Shown: positions 1 to 8,412 of the stretch, piece by piece
Numbering within the stretch: position 1 is the first letter of the stretch
Layout of the letters: each line of letters opens with the position of its first letter
Origin: Dietzia sp. ANT_WB102
Lineage (GTDB): Bacteria; Actinomycetota; Actinomycetes; Mycobacteriales; Mycobacteriaceae
Assembly: GCF_008369165.1 (NCBI RefSeq)
Contig: NZ_VOBA01000001.1
Span: forward strand, 1,419,630 to 1,483,629
DNA length: 64,000 bases
Direction of reading: 5' to 3'
The notes under the pieces: model-generated
What the model was told of the DNA's origin: nothing
The model's input: only the letters and a program-made list of their open reading frames with translations
Databases searched by the model: none
Position numbers and translations under genes: made by a program

Positions 1-13
1 CCCGGTGGCCGGG

Positions 14-814
14 TCACACCTCGCCCGGGTGCAGGACGGTTCGGCCGAGACGATGCGAGACCGCCGCGCCCCACGGCGGGTTCAGTCTGGCCGTGGCGAG
101 CAACTCGCGGTCCCGCAGCACGTCGTGGGCTGGCCCGCGGGTGAGTCGGCCCCCCGAGAGCACGACAGCCTCGGTCGCCCAGGCCCACGCGAGGTCCACG
201 TCGTGGGTGGCCATGACGATCGCCGTCCCCGTCTCGTGGAGCGCATCCAACGCGGCCACCAGGTCGTCGCACGCCAGCGGGTCGAGTCCCGCAGTCGGCT
301 CATCGAGGAGCAGGACGCGGGGCCGCATCGCCAACGCTCCGGCGAGTGCCACCCGCTTGCGTTGACCGAAGGACAAGTGGTGGGGGACGCGGTCCGCGAG
401 ATCGGTGATTGCTAGGGACTCCAACGCCTCGTCGACCCGTCGCGCCACCTCGTCGGAACCCAGGCCGAGATTGACGGGGCCAAACGACACGTCGGCGCGC
501 ACGGAAGTGGCAAAGATCTGATCGTCGGGCTCCTGGAGCACCATCTGCACGGACTCCCGGAGACGGGTCCGGTCCGCCCGCCGGTCCCGGAGCCGCACAC
601 CGTCGAGTTCCATCACGCCCGCCTCGAGGGGGGCCAGACCCACTAGCAGGCGCATCAGTGTGGTCTTGCCGCTGCCGTTCCCGCCGAGCAGCGCGATCCG
701 CGCCCCGGCAGACACCGCCAGGTCGACGCCGTCGAGCACGATGTGCCGTCGCCCGCCGGGCGTGTCGGCCCGCCGGTAGGAGAACCGGCCACCGTGGAGG
801 GCGAGGATCGTCAC
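14..814 (-). CDS. cbiO: Cobalt ECF transporter ATPase CbiO
   Basis: This is the ATP-binding subunit of a cobalt energy-coupling-factor importer, 266 residues, which hydrolyses ATP on the inner face of the membrane. In order it shows a Walker A motif (GGNGSGKT, near residue 38), the Q-loop, the CbiO-type signature LSFGQRKR, and Walker B with D-loop (LLLDEPTAGLD). The GTG start at 814 overlaps the cbiQ stop by four bases (GTGA), which implies translational coupling. It is the last gene of cbiMNQO. The frame stays open far upstream, but that extension only shadows cbiQ. The family also includes nickel and vitamin ATPases; the cbiM and cbiN neighbours make cobalt the likely substrate. Confidence 0.93.
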   Translation of the reverse strand: MTILALHGGRFSYRRADTPGGRRHIVLDGVDLAVSAGARIALLGGNGSGKTTLMRLLVGLAPLEAGVMELDGVRLRDRRADRTRLRESVQMVLQEPDDQIFATSVRADVSFGPVNLGLGSDEVARRVDEALESLAITDLADRVPHHLSFGQRKRVALAGALAMRPRVLLLDEPTAGLDPLACDDLVAALDALHETGTAIVMATHDVDLAWAWATEAVVLSGGRLTRGPAHDVLRDRELLATARLNPPWGAAVSHRLGRTVLHPGEV

Positions 815-1539
815 GTCACGACCCCCAGGGCGGCGACGGCCACGAGGACCACCCCGATCACGGCCACGCGGGCGGGGGAGACCGGACGCGCCGGAGCGAG
901 GACCGCGGTCTCGCCTCGTTCGGCCCGCATCGACATCGCGTCGTCGATCGCCCGGGCGCGAGTCACGGCCAGCACGAAGACCGAAGCGAACTGGGTGCCC
1001 ACCGAGCTGATCGCGGCGCGCGCGGTCCGGTTGCCCAGCCGGAGATCGTGGGCCTGGCGCAATGTGCGGGTGGTGCCGATGAGGATGCCGATCAGGCGAT
1101 ACGTGGTGTCCACGACGTGCGCGAGGGGGCCGGGAAGTCCCGCCCGCCGCCCGGCGGCCAGCAGGTCCGCGACCGGAGTCGTGCAGGCCAGCGTGATGGT
1201 GGTAGCGGTGGCCGCGCTCGCGCGACTCACCGTCCGCCACGCGGTGTCCACCCCGGCCGGGTCCACCACGAAACGCCAATCCACCAGATCCCAGATGAGG
1301 GGGCCGGTGCCCAGGAGGAGAAACACGACGGGCGCGAGTAGCGCCGGCACATAGACCCGGGCGGGCACCCGGGCCAGGACAAGCGCACACGCCGCACAGA
1401 TGGCCAGGATCACCGCGTGGCCTACCGGCGGCGGCACGAGAAGCGCCGCCACCAGCAAGCCACCGAAGAGCAGGAGCTTCTCCGCTGTGGGGAGGGCCGA
1501 CCAGCGGTTGTGGGAGGCCGCCAGTTCGATCGGATTCAT
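811..1539 (-). CDS. cbiQ: Cobalt ECF transporter transmembrane subunit CbiQ
   Basis: This 242-residue integral membrane protein is the T-component that couples CbiO to the substrate-binding CbiM/CbiN. Several hydrophobic segments are clear (about residues 22-65, 68-90, 105-125 and the C-terminal 20). The cytoplasmic stretch with AGLPGPLAHVVDTTYR and the later ARAIDDAMSMRAERG matches the coupling-helix region of CbiQ proteins, where A-R-G-like motifs dock into the ATPase. The ATG lies directly against the cbiN stop codon with no gap, and its own stop overlaps cbiO. Length and gene order fit the family. Confidence 0.9.
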   Translation of the reverse strand: MNPIELAASHNRWSALPTAEKLLLFGGLLVAALLVPPPVGHAVILAICAACALVLARVPARVYVPALLAPVVFLLLGTGPLIWDLVDWRFVVDPAGVDTAWRTVSRASAATATTITLACTTPVADLLAAGRRAGLPGPLAHVVDTTYRLIGILIGTTRTLRQAHDLRLGNRTARAAISSVGTQFASVFVLAVTRARAIDDAMSMRAERGETAVLAPARPVSPARVAVIGVVLVAVAALGVVT

Positions 1540-1902
1540 CTAGTGCCCGGCGGGGGCCGCGCCGGGAGTGGCAGTGCCCGCGGCAGCGATCCCGCTGTCC
1601 CGGCGGTGCCTGGACCGGGTCCGCAGGACGCCGATGCCGTAGCCGACGATCCCGCCGCCGATCCCGGCCTGGAGCGCGAACAGTCCCGATTCGACTTCTC
1701 CCGGCAGTTCGGGCACCAGCGGCTCGAACCAGGGCTCGTACTGCGGCGACACCTCGCCGATCGTGCCCTCAGCCTGTCCGTCGGCCCCCTCGAAGGCGCC
1801 GCCCGCCCCGGTGCCGTAGATCAGGGAGAACACCGCGATCGCGCAAGCCGCGGCGATCAGCCCGACGAGCACCCACACGTTGACGTGCTTGCGGCCGGTC
1901 AT
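1540..1902 (-). CDS. cbiN: Cobalt ECF transporter accessory subunit CbiN
   Basis: This 120-residue protein has an N-terminal membrane helix (about residues 8-28) and a C-terminal one (about 83-100) around an extracytoplasmic loop. That is the CbiN topology; CbiN helps CbiM load Co2+. The conserved loop features are GADGQAEGTI followed by YEPWFEPL. The start is taken at the ATG at 1902 because it overlaps the cbiM stop (ATGA). The tail after about residue 100 is rich in Ala, Gly and Arg and may be dispensable. Position between cbiM and cbiQ is diagnostic. Confidence 0.88.
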   Translation of the reverse strand: MTGRKHVNVWVLVGLIAAACAIAVFSLIYGTGAGGAFEGADGQAEGTIGEVSPQYEPWFEPLVPELPGEVESGLFALQAGIGGGIVGYGIGVLRTRSRHRRDSGIAAAGTATPGAAPAGH

Positions 1903-2669
1903 CGCGACACCTCCGTGGTCCCGACCCGAGCCTGGGAGCCGCCGGCGCCACCGTCGGCCCCGGTGGCGACTGCCTCGTCGTCGTCGTTTTCGGGGTCCGA
2001 GAGGCGTGCACGCCGGAAGAAGCCGAGGAGGTCGAGTTCGCGCGAGGCGATGCGCATCAGAACACTCACGATGACCACCACGACGAGCGCTTCGACGATC
2101 GCGAGCGGGATCTGCGTCAAAGCGAAGACCGCGAGGAACTCGCCCATCGAATACCACAGACCGTGCTCGGCACTCGGGAACGCCAACGCGAGCTGGGCGC
2201 TCGTGGTGATGTACGTCATGAGGTCGGCGAGGAACGCGGCGACGAACACCGCACCCAGCAGCGGCATCGCGACCCTCCGACACGCGACGAACGCCGCGTA
2301 GGCAGCCCACGGGCCGGCAACCCCCATGGAGAACACATTCGCGCCCAGTGTGGTGATCCCTCCGTGCGCGAGCAGCAACGCCTGGAACAACAAGACCACG
2401 GTGGCGACAAACGCCATCACCGGTGGTCGGAAGATGATCGTCCCCAGGCCCGTCCCGGTCGGGTGCGAGCTCGACCCCGTCACCGAGGGGAGCTTGATGG
2501 CCGACATGACAAACGTGAACGCCCCGGCGACGCCCAGGAGCACACCCGCCTCCGGCGTCCGACGGACAGTCCTGACGACCTCCCGCGCGCCGTGAATCAC
2601 GAACGGCGCCGCGACGGCGGTCCATGCGACGGCATGCGCCGACGGCAGGAAACCCTCTGCGATATGCAT
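1899..2669 (-). CDS. cbiM: Cobalt ECF transporter substrate-binding subunit CbiM
   Basis: This 256-residue membrane protein is the metal-binding S-component. It begins MHIAEGFLP: in CbiM/NikM proteins the free N-terminal Met-His region coordinates the metal, so the ATG at 2669 is secure. Further family marks are KLPSVTGSSSHPTGTGLG and FQALLLAHGGITTLGANVFSMG. About six hydrophobic segments follow, then a charged acidic tail. It is the first gene of the operon and sits some 50 bases below a cobalamin riboswitch, so uptake of cobalt should stop when B12 is plentiful. Confidence 0.94.
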   Translation of the reverse strand: MHIAEGFLPSAHAVAWTAVAAPFVIHGAREVVRTVRRTPEAGVLLGVAGAFTFVMSAIKLPSVTGSSSHPTGTGLGTIIFRPPVMAFVATVVLLFQALLLAHGGITTLGANVFSMGVAGPWAAYAAFVACRRVAMPLLGAVFVAAFLADLMTYITTSAQLALAFPSAEHGLWYSMGEFLAVFALTQIPLAIVEALVVVVIVSVLMRIASRELDLLGFFRRARLSDPENDDDEAVATGADGGAGGSQARVGTTEVSR

Positions 2670-2711
2670 CTGGTGGAACCTTTCTGCCCGTCACCTCGCG
2701 GGCACTCGTGG

Positions 2712-2900
2712 TGGCAGCCACGGCCGGTCTCCTGGCTCACGGTTTTCCCGGCCCATCTCATCGAGACGGGCCGAACCGCCGCCGGTCCGCCTTCCCGCCA
2801 GCACGACAAGTGCGGGCAGTGGCACGAAGGACCGGTGACATCACCGCTCACAGTGGCGAGGGCCGCCCCGGTCTCACACCGGGTTCCCGAACGCCGTAGC
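2712..2900 (-). promoter_or_regulatory. Cobalamin riboswitch upstream of cbiM
   Basis: Read on the minus strand, the leader has the conserved parts of a cobalamin riboswitch in order: GGGAACCCGGTGTGAGACC (about 2890-2872), CGCCACTGTGA (2858-2848), a second GCCACTG (2824-2818) followed by GCGGGAAGGC (2799-2790), and the B12 box GAGCCAGGAGACCGGCC (2738-2722). The cbiM ATG lies about 50 bases further on, so the switch probably controls translation or early termination of cbiMNQO. It fills most of the 313-base gap between cbiM and the diguanylate cyclase gene. The remainder, 2901-2982, shows nothing else. Confidence 0.9.
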
Positions 2901-2982
2901 TGCGCAAAGCGTATACCGTGGGCGCCTCCCGAGGGGAAGCGCGATGACGATGCCACAGGCCGACCGGCCGGGGGAAACGCAC

Positions 2983-4161
2983 CTAGGCGATCCGCCGACT
3001 CTCCTCGGGAGCCTGTCGCCGACGTTTGAGTTCCTGCCCGGCCAGTGCACCCAACGGGTGACCACTCTTGAGGTTGACCGGCGAGTCGGTGCCCTCGTCC
3101 TCGATCCCGGGTGTCCAGTGGATCGTGGGCGCGGTGCGCATCACCACCCGGTCCCGGCCGAGAGACTTGGCCCGGTACGCGCCGAGGTCCGCCTGCCGGG
3201 TGAGTTCATCAATGATCGCGGAGGCGTTCGGGCAGCCCTCGGACTCTGTGACGATCGAGGCGACCACGGCGCCCACGCTCACCGTCACCTCGCCTTCCGC
3301 CGCGACCGCCATCCGGATCCGTTCCGCGGCGGCGCTCACGTCCGCCTTGTTCTCGGCAGCGGACATCACCACGAACTCCTCGCCGCCGATGCGGCTCACC
3401 AGACTGTGCGGTGGCGCCGCTGCGGCGATGGTGGCTACGGAATTCACGAGCACCCGATCGCCGGCAGTGTGCCCGCGGCTGTCATTGACTGACTTGAAGT
3501 GGTCGATGTCGATGAGGAGGAAGCCCACCGGCAGGCCCCGGCGAACGCAGTGCTCGAACACCCGCGCGTGCCGCCTGGTGAGACCGCGGCGGTTCAACGC
3601 GTGGGTGAGTGGGTCGATCTCTCCGAGTCGCGCCACCTTCTCCATCGCGAACTCCAGGGAGCTCCGGAGGGCCACGACCAGGGCCACGGGTATCGAGACC
3701 GTAAGGATGGAGGCGGCGACCGCCACGAGTCGAGCGGTGAGGGAGGTCGACCAGAAAACGGAGAAGCCGGCGGCGAGAAGCAACGCTGCGACGGTGAAGC
3801 CGATCGTGGTCCGCCTGGTCGACGACATCGCGGCGATCGCGGGCATCGCGGACAGGAGCGCGACGATCGCCGGGGCGACGGCCGGGTCGGTCACGATGGA
3901 CGCGGAGATCGCGACGCCGACCATGGCGGTGATGCCGACCACCCCGAACTGCCTGTCCGTCAGCTTGCCGACCCGGATCGTGAAGACGAACAGGACGACA
4001 GCGCACATCCAGACCGCGACCAGTGCCGACATCGCGCCCGCGTGGAACAGCTCCGGACTGGCGATGGCGAGGAGCGGGAGCAGCAGCCCCCCGCAGCTAC
4101 TGACAAGAACGGCGGCGGACCGGGCGTCGTACCTCTCCCAGAGCTGCAGGGGCATAATCAT
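2983..4161 (-). CDS. Membrane-bound diguanylate cyclase (GGDEF domain)
   Basis: This protein of 392 residues makes cyclic di-GMP from two GTP. The N-terminal half holds about six hydrophobic segments and no recognisable sensory fold. The C-terminal GGDEF domain (about residues 185-345) has the substrate motif LLIDIDHFKSVND and the active-site motif RIGGEEF, so it should be catalytic. The RxxD inhibitory site usually found just before GGDEF is absent (the residues there are PPHSLVSR), so product inhibition may be lost. The ATG at 4161 overlaps the sugar transferase stop (ATGA), which ties its translation to that gene. An upstream extension of the frame only overlaps the neighbour. Confidence 0.88.
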   Translation of the reverse strand: MIMPLQLWERYDARSAAVLVSSCGGLLLPLLAIASPELFHAGAMSALVAVWMCAVVLFVFTIRVGKLTDRQFGVVGITAMVGVAISASIVTDPAVAPAIVALLSAMPAIAAMSSTRRTTIGFTVAALLLAAGFSVFWSTSLTARLVAVAASILTVSIPVALVVALRSSLEFAMEKVARLGEIDPLTHALNRRGLTRRHARVFEHCVRRGLPVGFLLIDIDHFKSVNDSRGHTAGDRVLVNSVATIAAAAPPHSLVSRIGGEEFVVMSAAENKADVSAAAERIRMAVAAEGEVTVSVGAVVASIVTESEGCPNASAIIDELTRQADLGAYRAKSLGRDRVVMRTAPTIHWTPGIEDEGTDSPVNLKSGHPLGALAGQELKRRRQAPEESRRIA

Positions 4162-5522
4162 GAGCCCGTGCCCCTGAGAACCGCTCTGGCGGTGAGTAGC
4201 AGGATTTTCACGTCGAGCCACACAGACCAGTTCTGGATATAGAAGTTGTCGTAGAGGGCGCGGTCGCCGATGTTCGTGTCTCCGCGTAGTCCGTGGATCG
4301 CCGCCCACCCGGTCAGCCCTACGGGGACCCGGTGACGGTCCTGATACGAGGGGACGCTGCGGGCGAACTGCTCAACAAAATGCGGACGCTCCGGTCTCGG
4401 CCCGACCAGTGCCATGTCCCCTCGCACGACGTTCCACAGCTGAGGTAGCTCGTCGAGTGAGGAGATGCGCAGCAATCGCCCGATCGGATCGATGCGGTCT
4501 TCGGGGTGCCAGTCGGTGTCGGAGTGCTCGGCGGTGACCGAGCGCATCGAGCGGAACTTATACAGCATGAATTCGCGGCCACCGCGCCCCACCCGCACCT
4601 GCCGGAACAGGATCGACGATTTGGGATCGGACACCGCCACGGACACCGCAATCAGCGCGAGCAGAGGCGAGAGCAGTAGTAGCGCGCCCCCGGCCACGGT
4701 GATGTCGAAGAGCCGCTTGGTTTTCCAATACCACGTCCGGTAGATGTGGCGCCGAACCCTGATCAACGGAATGGTGTGGATCCGGTCCATGTCCGAGCTG
4801 AGGTGAACGAACTCGTAGAGCCGCGGGACGATGAAGATCTCGCAGTCCAGCTCGTCGCACTGCCGCAGCGGGGATACCAGCGAGGAATCCGGACTGTGGC
4901 GGAACGCCACGATCACGGTGTGTACGTCCAGCTCCGTCACGACCTCGTTGAGCGGACGGTCGAGGACGGGGACGGGCAGCCGGCCGCCGCCAAGCAGCGG
5001 GTCGGCGTCGATCACCGCCACCGGTTCCAGGCCGAGCTCGGGGAACTCGCGGATGCTGTCCAGGAGTTCGGCGGCGACCTCCCCGCCCCCCACAATGATG
5101 GTCCGGCGCCGGGCCTCAGGAGAGTGGCGGCGGTGACGACGAATAGTCGCGTAGTAAACGGCGCGGGTGCACGAGAGCGCCACGAATATGCCGGTGGCCA
5201 TGAGAAGTAACTCGCCGATGGTGTCGTCCCCGCCGCGGGCGAACTCGATGGCCAGGGCGCCGACCAGCGAGGTCGCCCCGAGTCGGGGAATGTCGTTGAG
5301 CACCGAGAGGGTGAGGAGCGACCGGTAATTCCCCGACAGTTCCACCGCCAGGGCCACGACCAGGGCTCCTGCCACCGCCCCCGCCACCGTGTCCACGATC
5401 GTGGCCAGGACGACGGTCATGACCGCGAGGTCCAGTCCCGCCAGGACGAGGTCCGACCTGTGTCGCGCCAGGCGAAGGCGCCTGCGTTGCTGCGGAACGA
5501 TGGCCGCACTCCGGATCGCCAT
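4158..5522 (-). CDS. Exopolysaccharide polyprenyl glycosylphosphotransferase
   Basis: This 454-residue membrane enzyme should transfer a sugar-1-phosphate from a nucleotide sugar to undecaprenyl (or decaprenyl) phosphate, the first step of an exopolysaccharide or capsule unit. The N-terminal part has four hydrophobic segments, then a Rossmann-like domain (TIIVGGGEVAAELL, near residue 142). The catalytic C-terminal sugar-transferase domain begins near KRLFDITVAGG and contains YKFRSMR, DELPQLWNVVRGDMALVGPRPE and GLTGWAAI-type motifs in the usual order. The sugar cannot be told from sequence. It is co-transcribed with a diguanylate cyclase. No other polysaccharide gene is in the window. Confidence 0.88.
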   Translation of the reverse strand: MAIRSAAIVPQQRRRLRLARHRSDLVLAGLDLAVMTVVLATIVDTVAGAVAGALVVALAVELSGNYRSLLTLSVLNDIPRLGATSLVGALAIEFARGGDDTIGELLLMATGIFVALSCTRAVYYATIRRHRRHSPEARRRTIIVGGGEVAAELLDSIREFPELGLEPVAVIDADPLLGGGRLPVPVLDRPLNEVVTELDVHTVIVAFRHSPDSSLVSPLRQCDELDCEIFIVPRLYEFVHLSSDMDRIHTIPLIRVRRHIYRTWYWKTKRLFDITVAGGALLLLSPLLALIAVSVAVSDPKSSILFRQVRVGRGGREFMLYKFRSMRSVTAEHSDTDWHPEDRIDPIGRLLRISSLDELPQLWNVVRGDMALVGPRPERPHFVEQFARSVPSYQDRHRVPVGLTGWAAIHGLRGDTNIGDRALYDNFYIQNWSVWLDVKILLLTARAVLRGTGS

Positions 5523-5688
5523 GTCAGAGGTACCTCACGCGGGGCGGTCGAGAGCTCGCCACTGGGTCTCGCCGGGTGGGCACGCGCCGGGTGCCTAGCT
5601 GTCGTACGAGTCGGCCTTTCATGAGTGTGCCCCACTCCCCCCTGGGCGGGACGGGGTCTTTTCGTGCCCGCCCTCGCGCTGTAAAGTG

Positions 5689-5716
5689 AGGATATACTAA
5701 TCGATCTCAAGTGCAA
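5689..5716 (-). promoter_or_regulatory. Possible promoter for the sugar transferase-cyclase operon
   Basis: In the 309-base gap 5523-5831 the minus strand carries TTGCAC (5716-5711), a 16-base spacer and TATCCT (5694-5689), in the only AT-rich patch of the gap (about 5681-5730). This is a plausible housekeeping promoter with a leader of about 160 bases. No terminator or operator was recognised in the rest of the gap. Confidence 0.35.
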
Positions 5717-5831
5717 GAGGTTCTTACAAACGCTGGTGGGGATGGTGAGAGGGGCCGGTGGCGCGCCCGTCAGGGGTGCTCGCACCGGTACGGAGTGCGG
5801 TCTTCAGCCGGTGGCTTGACGTGGGCGGCCC

Positions 5832-7082
5832 TCAGTGGGCGGTGATCGCGTCCGCCGGAACGGGACGGCCGAAGTGGTACCCCTGGGCATGGGTGAATCC
5901 CATGTCGCGCAGGGCGGGGATCTGATCCTCGTCTTCCACTCCCTCGGCGACGGTGTCGATCCCCAGCGACCGGGATATGTCGCACACGGCGCTGACGATC
6001 TTTCGGATGGAAGGATCCGAAGCCATGCCGACCAGCGACCGGTCGACCTTGGCCACGCTCACCGGTAGATCCGCCAGGTAGCGCAGGGCGGCGAAGCCGG
6101 TTCCGAGGTCGTCTATGCAGATCACGCACCCCATGTCCGCGAGTGTCTCGATCGTCCGGACGGCAGGGGAGGCGACATCGATGATGTCGCGTTCGGTGAT
6201 CTCCACCCAGAGTGAGGAGGGGGCGACCGCAAGGTCATCCAGGGAGCGCTGGATTCGTGTGAGCAGGGACGGGTCTGCCAGCTGTCGGACGGAATAGTTG
6301 ATGGACACGAACAGCGGGTCGGCCGGTCGCTGGCTGTTCCACTGGGCGAGCTGTCCCACCGCCGCACGCGTCCCGGCCCGTCCGATCGGCATGATCAGGG
6401 AGGTCTCCTCGGCAGCCGGGAGGAATGCCGGCGGGGTGAGCAACCTGTCATTCCGGCGCCAGCGCAATAGGGACTCGTACCCCAGGGTTCGGGCATCGGA
6501 GAGGTCGACGATGGGCTGGTAGTGCATCTCGAAGTCGGCTCTGGCCGCTCGTGCCATCGCTGTACGCAGCTCCGAGGTCTCACGGACCTGTCGCAGTGTC
6601 GACCCGGTGGCCTCGTGGAGGTGGACGCCGGACTCCAACGCTTCGTGGGCGGCCGCGAACGCCGCGCGCAGGAGGAGGTCCGGGTCTGTCGTTCCGGTTT
6701 TCGATGCCGTCGCCATTCCCACCCGGGATTGGACGAAGTGTTCTTGCCCGCACAGGAGTAGAGGGAGCGCGAGGTGCTCCAGTAGGACCGCCGCCAGTTC
6801 GCTGGCGTCGTTGGCGTCGGTGTCGAAGAGGGCGATCAGTGTTCGATCCACGGGGCCGGGCAGGACGACTGCGCGTTCTCCCAGTGCGGCACGGAGCATC
6901 GACAGGCCGGTGGATCTGATCTGGTCAGCGCCGGCGAAGCCGAAGGTGGCGAGGAAGCTGCCGGACAGGTCTAGTCCCACGACGATCACGCCAGGCGCCG
7001 CTGAATCGAACGTGAAACCGGATGGGCAGCATTCTGCGAGACGTCGGGCCAGGTAGTCGTCATCGGGGCAGGACTCGAACAT
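5832..7082 (-). CDS. EAL-domain cyclic di-GMP phosphodiesterase
   Basis: About 416 residues. The C-terminal EAL domain (about 165-410) keeps the residues needed to hydrolyse c-di-GMP: the signature Glu in YESLLRW, the Asn in SINYS, the Glu in VEITERD, the metal pair in IDDLGTG, the Lys in VAKVDRS and the Glu in AEGVE. The N-terminal half has no membrane segment and looks like a degenerate GGDEF or other regulatory domain. Two ATG codons stand in tandem. The second (7082) is preferred because the strong AGGAGG at 7093-7088 is five bases from it and only two from the first (7085). It probably counteracts the cyclase encoded 1.7 kb downstream. Confidence 0.87.
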   Translation of the reverse strand: MFESCPDDDYLARRLAECCPSGFTFDSAAPGVIVVGLDLSGSFLATFGFAGADQIRSTGLSMLRAALGERAVVLPGPVDRTLIALFDTDANDASELAAVLLEHLALPLLLCGQEHFVQSRVGMATASKTGTTDPDLLLRAAFAAAHEALESGVHLHEATGSTLRQVRETSELRTAMARAARADFEMHYQPIVDLSDARTLGYESLLRWRRNDRLLTPPAFLPAAEETSLIMPIGRAGTRAAVGQLAQWNSQRPADPLFVSINYSVRQLADPSLLTRIQRSLDDLAVAPSSLWVEITERDIIDVASPAVRTIETLADMGCVICIDDLGTGFAALRYLADLPVSVAKVDRSLVGMASDPSIRKIVSAVCDISRSLGIDTVAEGVEDEDQIPALRDMGFTHAQGYHFGRPVPADAITAH

Positions 7083-7164
7083 CATTACCTCCTGCGTTAC
7101 CGGACGACCGTCATGGGAACTCTACCGAGGCAGCCATACTGAAGTGTTATTTGGGACACATTGC

Positions 7165-7203
7165 GGCCCGGCGCTACGGCCCGGCGCTACGGCCCGGCGC
7201 TGC
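7165..7203. repeat. Three tandem copies of a 13-bp GC-rich unit
   Basis: Three units of GGCCCGGCGCTAC lie head to tail (7165-7177, 7178-7190, 7191-7203); the third differs by one base (GCTGC). They sit in the gap between the oxidoreductase stop (7294) and the EAL gene start. No function is evident; number of copies may vary between strains. Confidence 0.8.
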
Positions 7204-7293
7204 GGGGTGTGCTCCCTGGAGCGGCTGCACCCGCCGGTGGCGACGTAGTGCCCCGAGTGGCAGCGGCTGATCTTGTCGTCGTCGTCGTTGTTG

Positions 7294-8412
7294 TCACCGC
7301 GGCCGGCGCCGCACCCCGCCGTAGATTCCCTGGCGGGTGATGAGCCGTTGGAGCACGACGTCGGACGCCCGCGCGGGGACGCGGACGCCCTGGCCGGTGG
7401 GCGCGAACACGATGAGGCCGTCACGCTGCGGACCGAGCACCGAGCCCCATCGGCGCGGTGGGGGACGGTAGTCGTGTAGCGGCGCCCCGGTGAGGTGCGC
7501 CCGGATGTTGCGTGCGAGCAGGACGTGTCCGCGGTTGCGGGCGGACGTGCGCAGCGGATCGGTGGCGGCCACATCACCCACCGCGAACACCTCGGGGTGC
7601 CCCGTCACCTGCAGCGTCGGCTCCACGGCGACGAAGCCGCGGTCGTCGAGTACCTCATCCGGAAGCCACCCGGTGTTGGGCGTGACGCGGCCGATCGCCC
7701 AGAGGACCACATCGGCACTGGTCGGGGGCTGCCCCGTGGACCAGGTGACGGGCTCGCCGGTGAGCTGGTGGGTGCCGTGGTCGGGAGGCGGCACCGCGCG
7801 GTGACCGGGGCGCAGGCCCACACCGAGGCGCACGAGGCGGGACTGGACCTGCTGCCAGACCCGGTCGTGGTGATGGGGGAGCGCACGGTCACCGGGAAAG
7901 TAGAGGTTCACCTCAGTGGTCGGCCACCGTTCGGCGATCTGCGCCGCCGCGCTCAGTGCTGCCGCGCCGCCACCGATCACCGCGACGGAGCTCGCCGCCG
8001 CGATACGCTGGTGGGGCGAGCCCAGGTCGGTATCGAGGCCTGTCGCGTCCTGGAGAGTGGGGTGGCGCCAGAATCCGTTGGTGACACCGGTGGCGACGAC
8101 GACGAGGTCGAACGGTTCCTCGATGATCGAGCCGTCCGCACGGGTGACGCGGACGAGCCGCGCCTCGGTGTCCAGGCCGGTCGCGCTGCCGTGCACGATG
8201 CGCGTTCGGTCGAGGCCGCGGAACCGGCTGTAGGCGATGCGGTAGTCCTTCTCCCACGCCTGTGGCCGGGCCAGGCGCAGGCCGAGTTCCTGGCCGCTGA
8301 CGAACTCCGGCTTGGAGGTGATGCCCACGACGTCGGCGAATTTACCGACCGTGATGGCGGTGAGGACACCCGTGTCGCCGAGGCCGACGATGACGACGCG
8401 GGGACGGCTCAT
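7294..8412 (-). CDS. FAD-dependent NAD(P)H oxidoreductase (NDH-2/AIF-like)
   Basis: This protein of 372 residues has the two-dinucleotide-fold layout of single-subunit NADH dehydrogenases and related disulfide-oxidoreductase-fold enzymes. The N-terminal fold begins RVVIVGLGDTGVLTA, where the usual GxGxxG is GLGDTG. A second nucleotide fold starts VAVIGGGAAALSAA (near residue 142). The FAD-contacting ATG and VFAVGDVAA motifs are present. No redox-active CxxC and no membrane anchor are seen, so the electron acceptor is unknown. The ATG at 8412 overlaps the stop of the DUF1295 gene (ATGA), so the two are translated together and may act on one substrate. Confidence 0.75.
   Translation of the reverse strand: MSRPRVVIVGLGDTGVLTAITVGKFADVVGITSKPEFVSGQELGLRLARPQAWEKDYRIAYSRFRGLDRTRIVHGSATGLDTEARLVRVTRADGSIIEEPFDLVVVATGVTNGFWRHPTLQDATGLDTDLGSPHQRIAAASSVAVIGGGAAALSAAAQIAERWPTTEVNLYFPGDRALPHHHDRVWQQVQSRLVRLGVGLRPGHRAVPPPDHGTHQLTGEPVTWSTGQPPTSADVVLWAIGRVTPNTGWLPDEVLDDRGFVAVEPTLQVTGHPEVFAVGDVAATDPLRTSARNRGHVLLARNIRAHLTGAPLHDYRPPPRRWGSVLGPQRDGLIVFAPTGQGVRVPARASDVVLQRLITRQGIYGGVRRRPR

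Noticed and set aside
7270-7296. Run of GTC/GTT triplets
   Set aside because: Short, covers the stop codon of the oxidoreductase gene and its 3' flank, no sign of a motif or structure.
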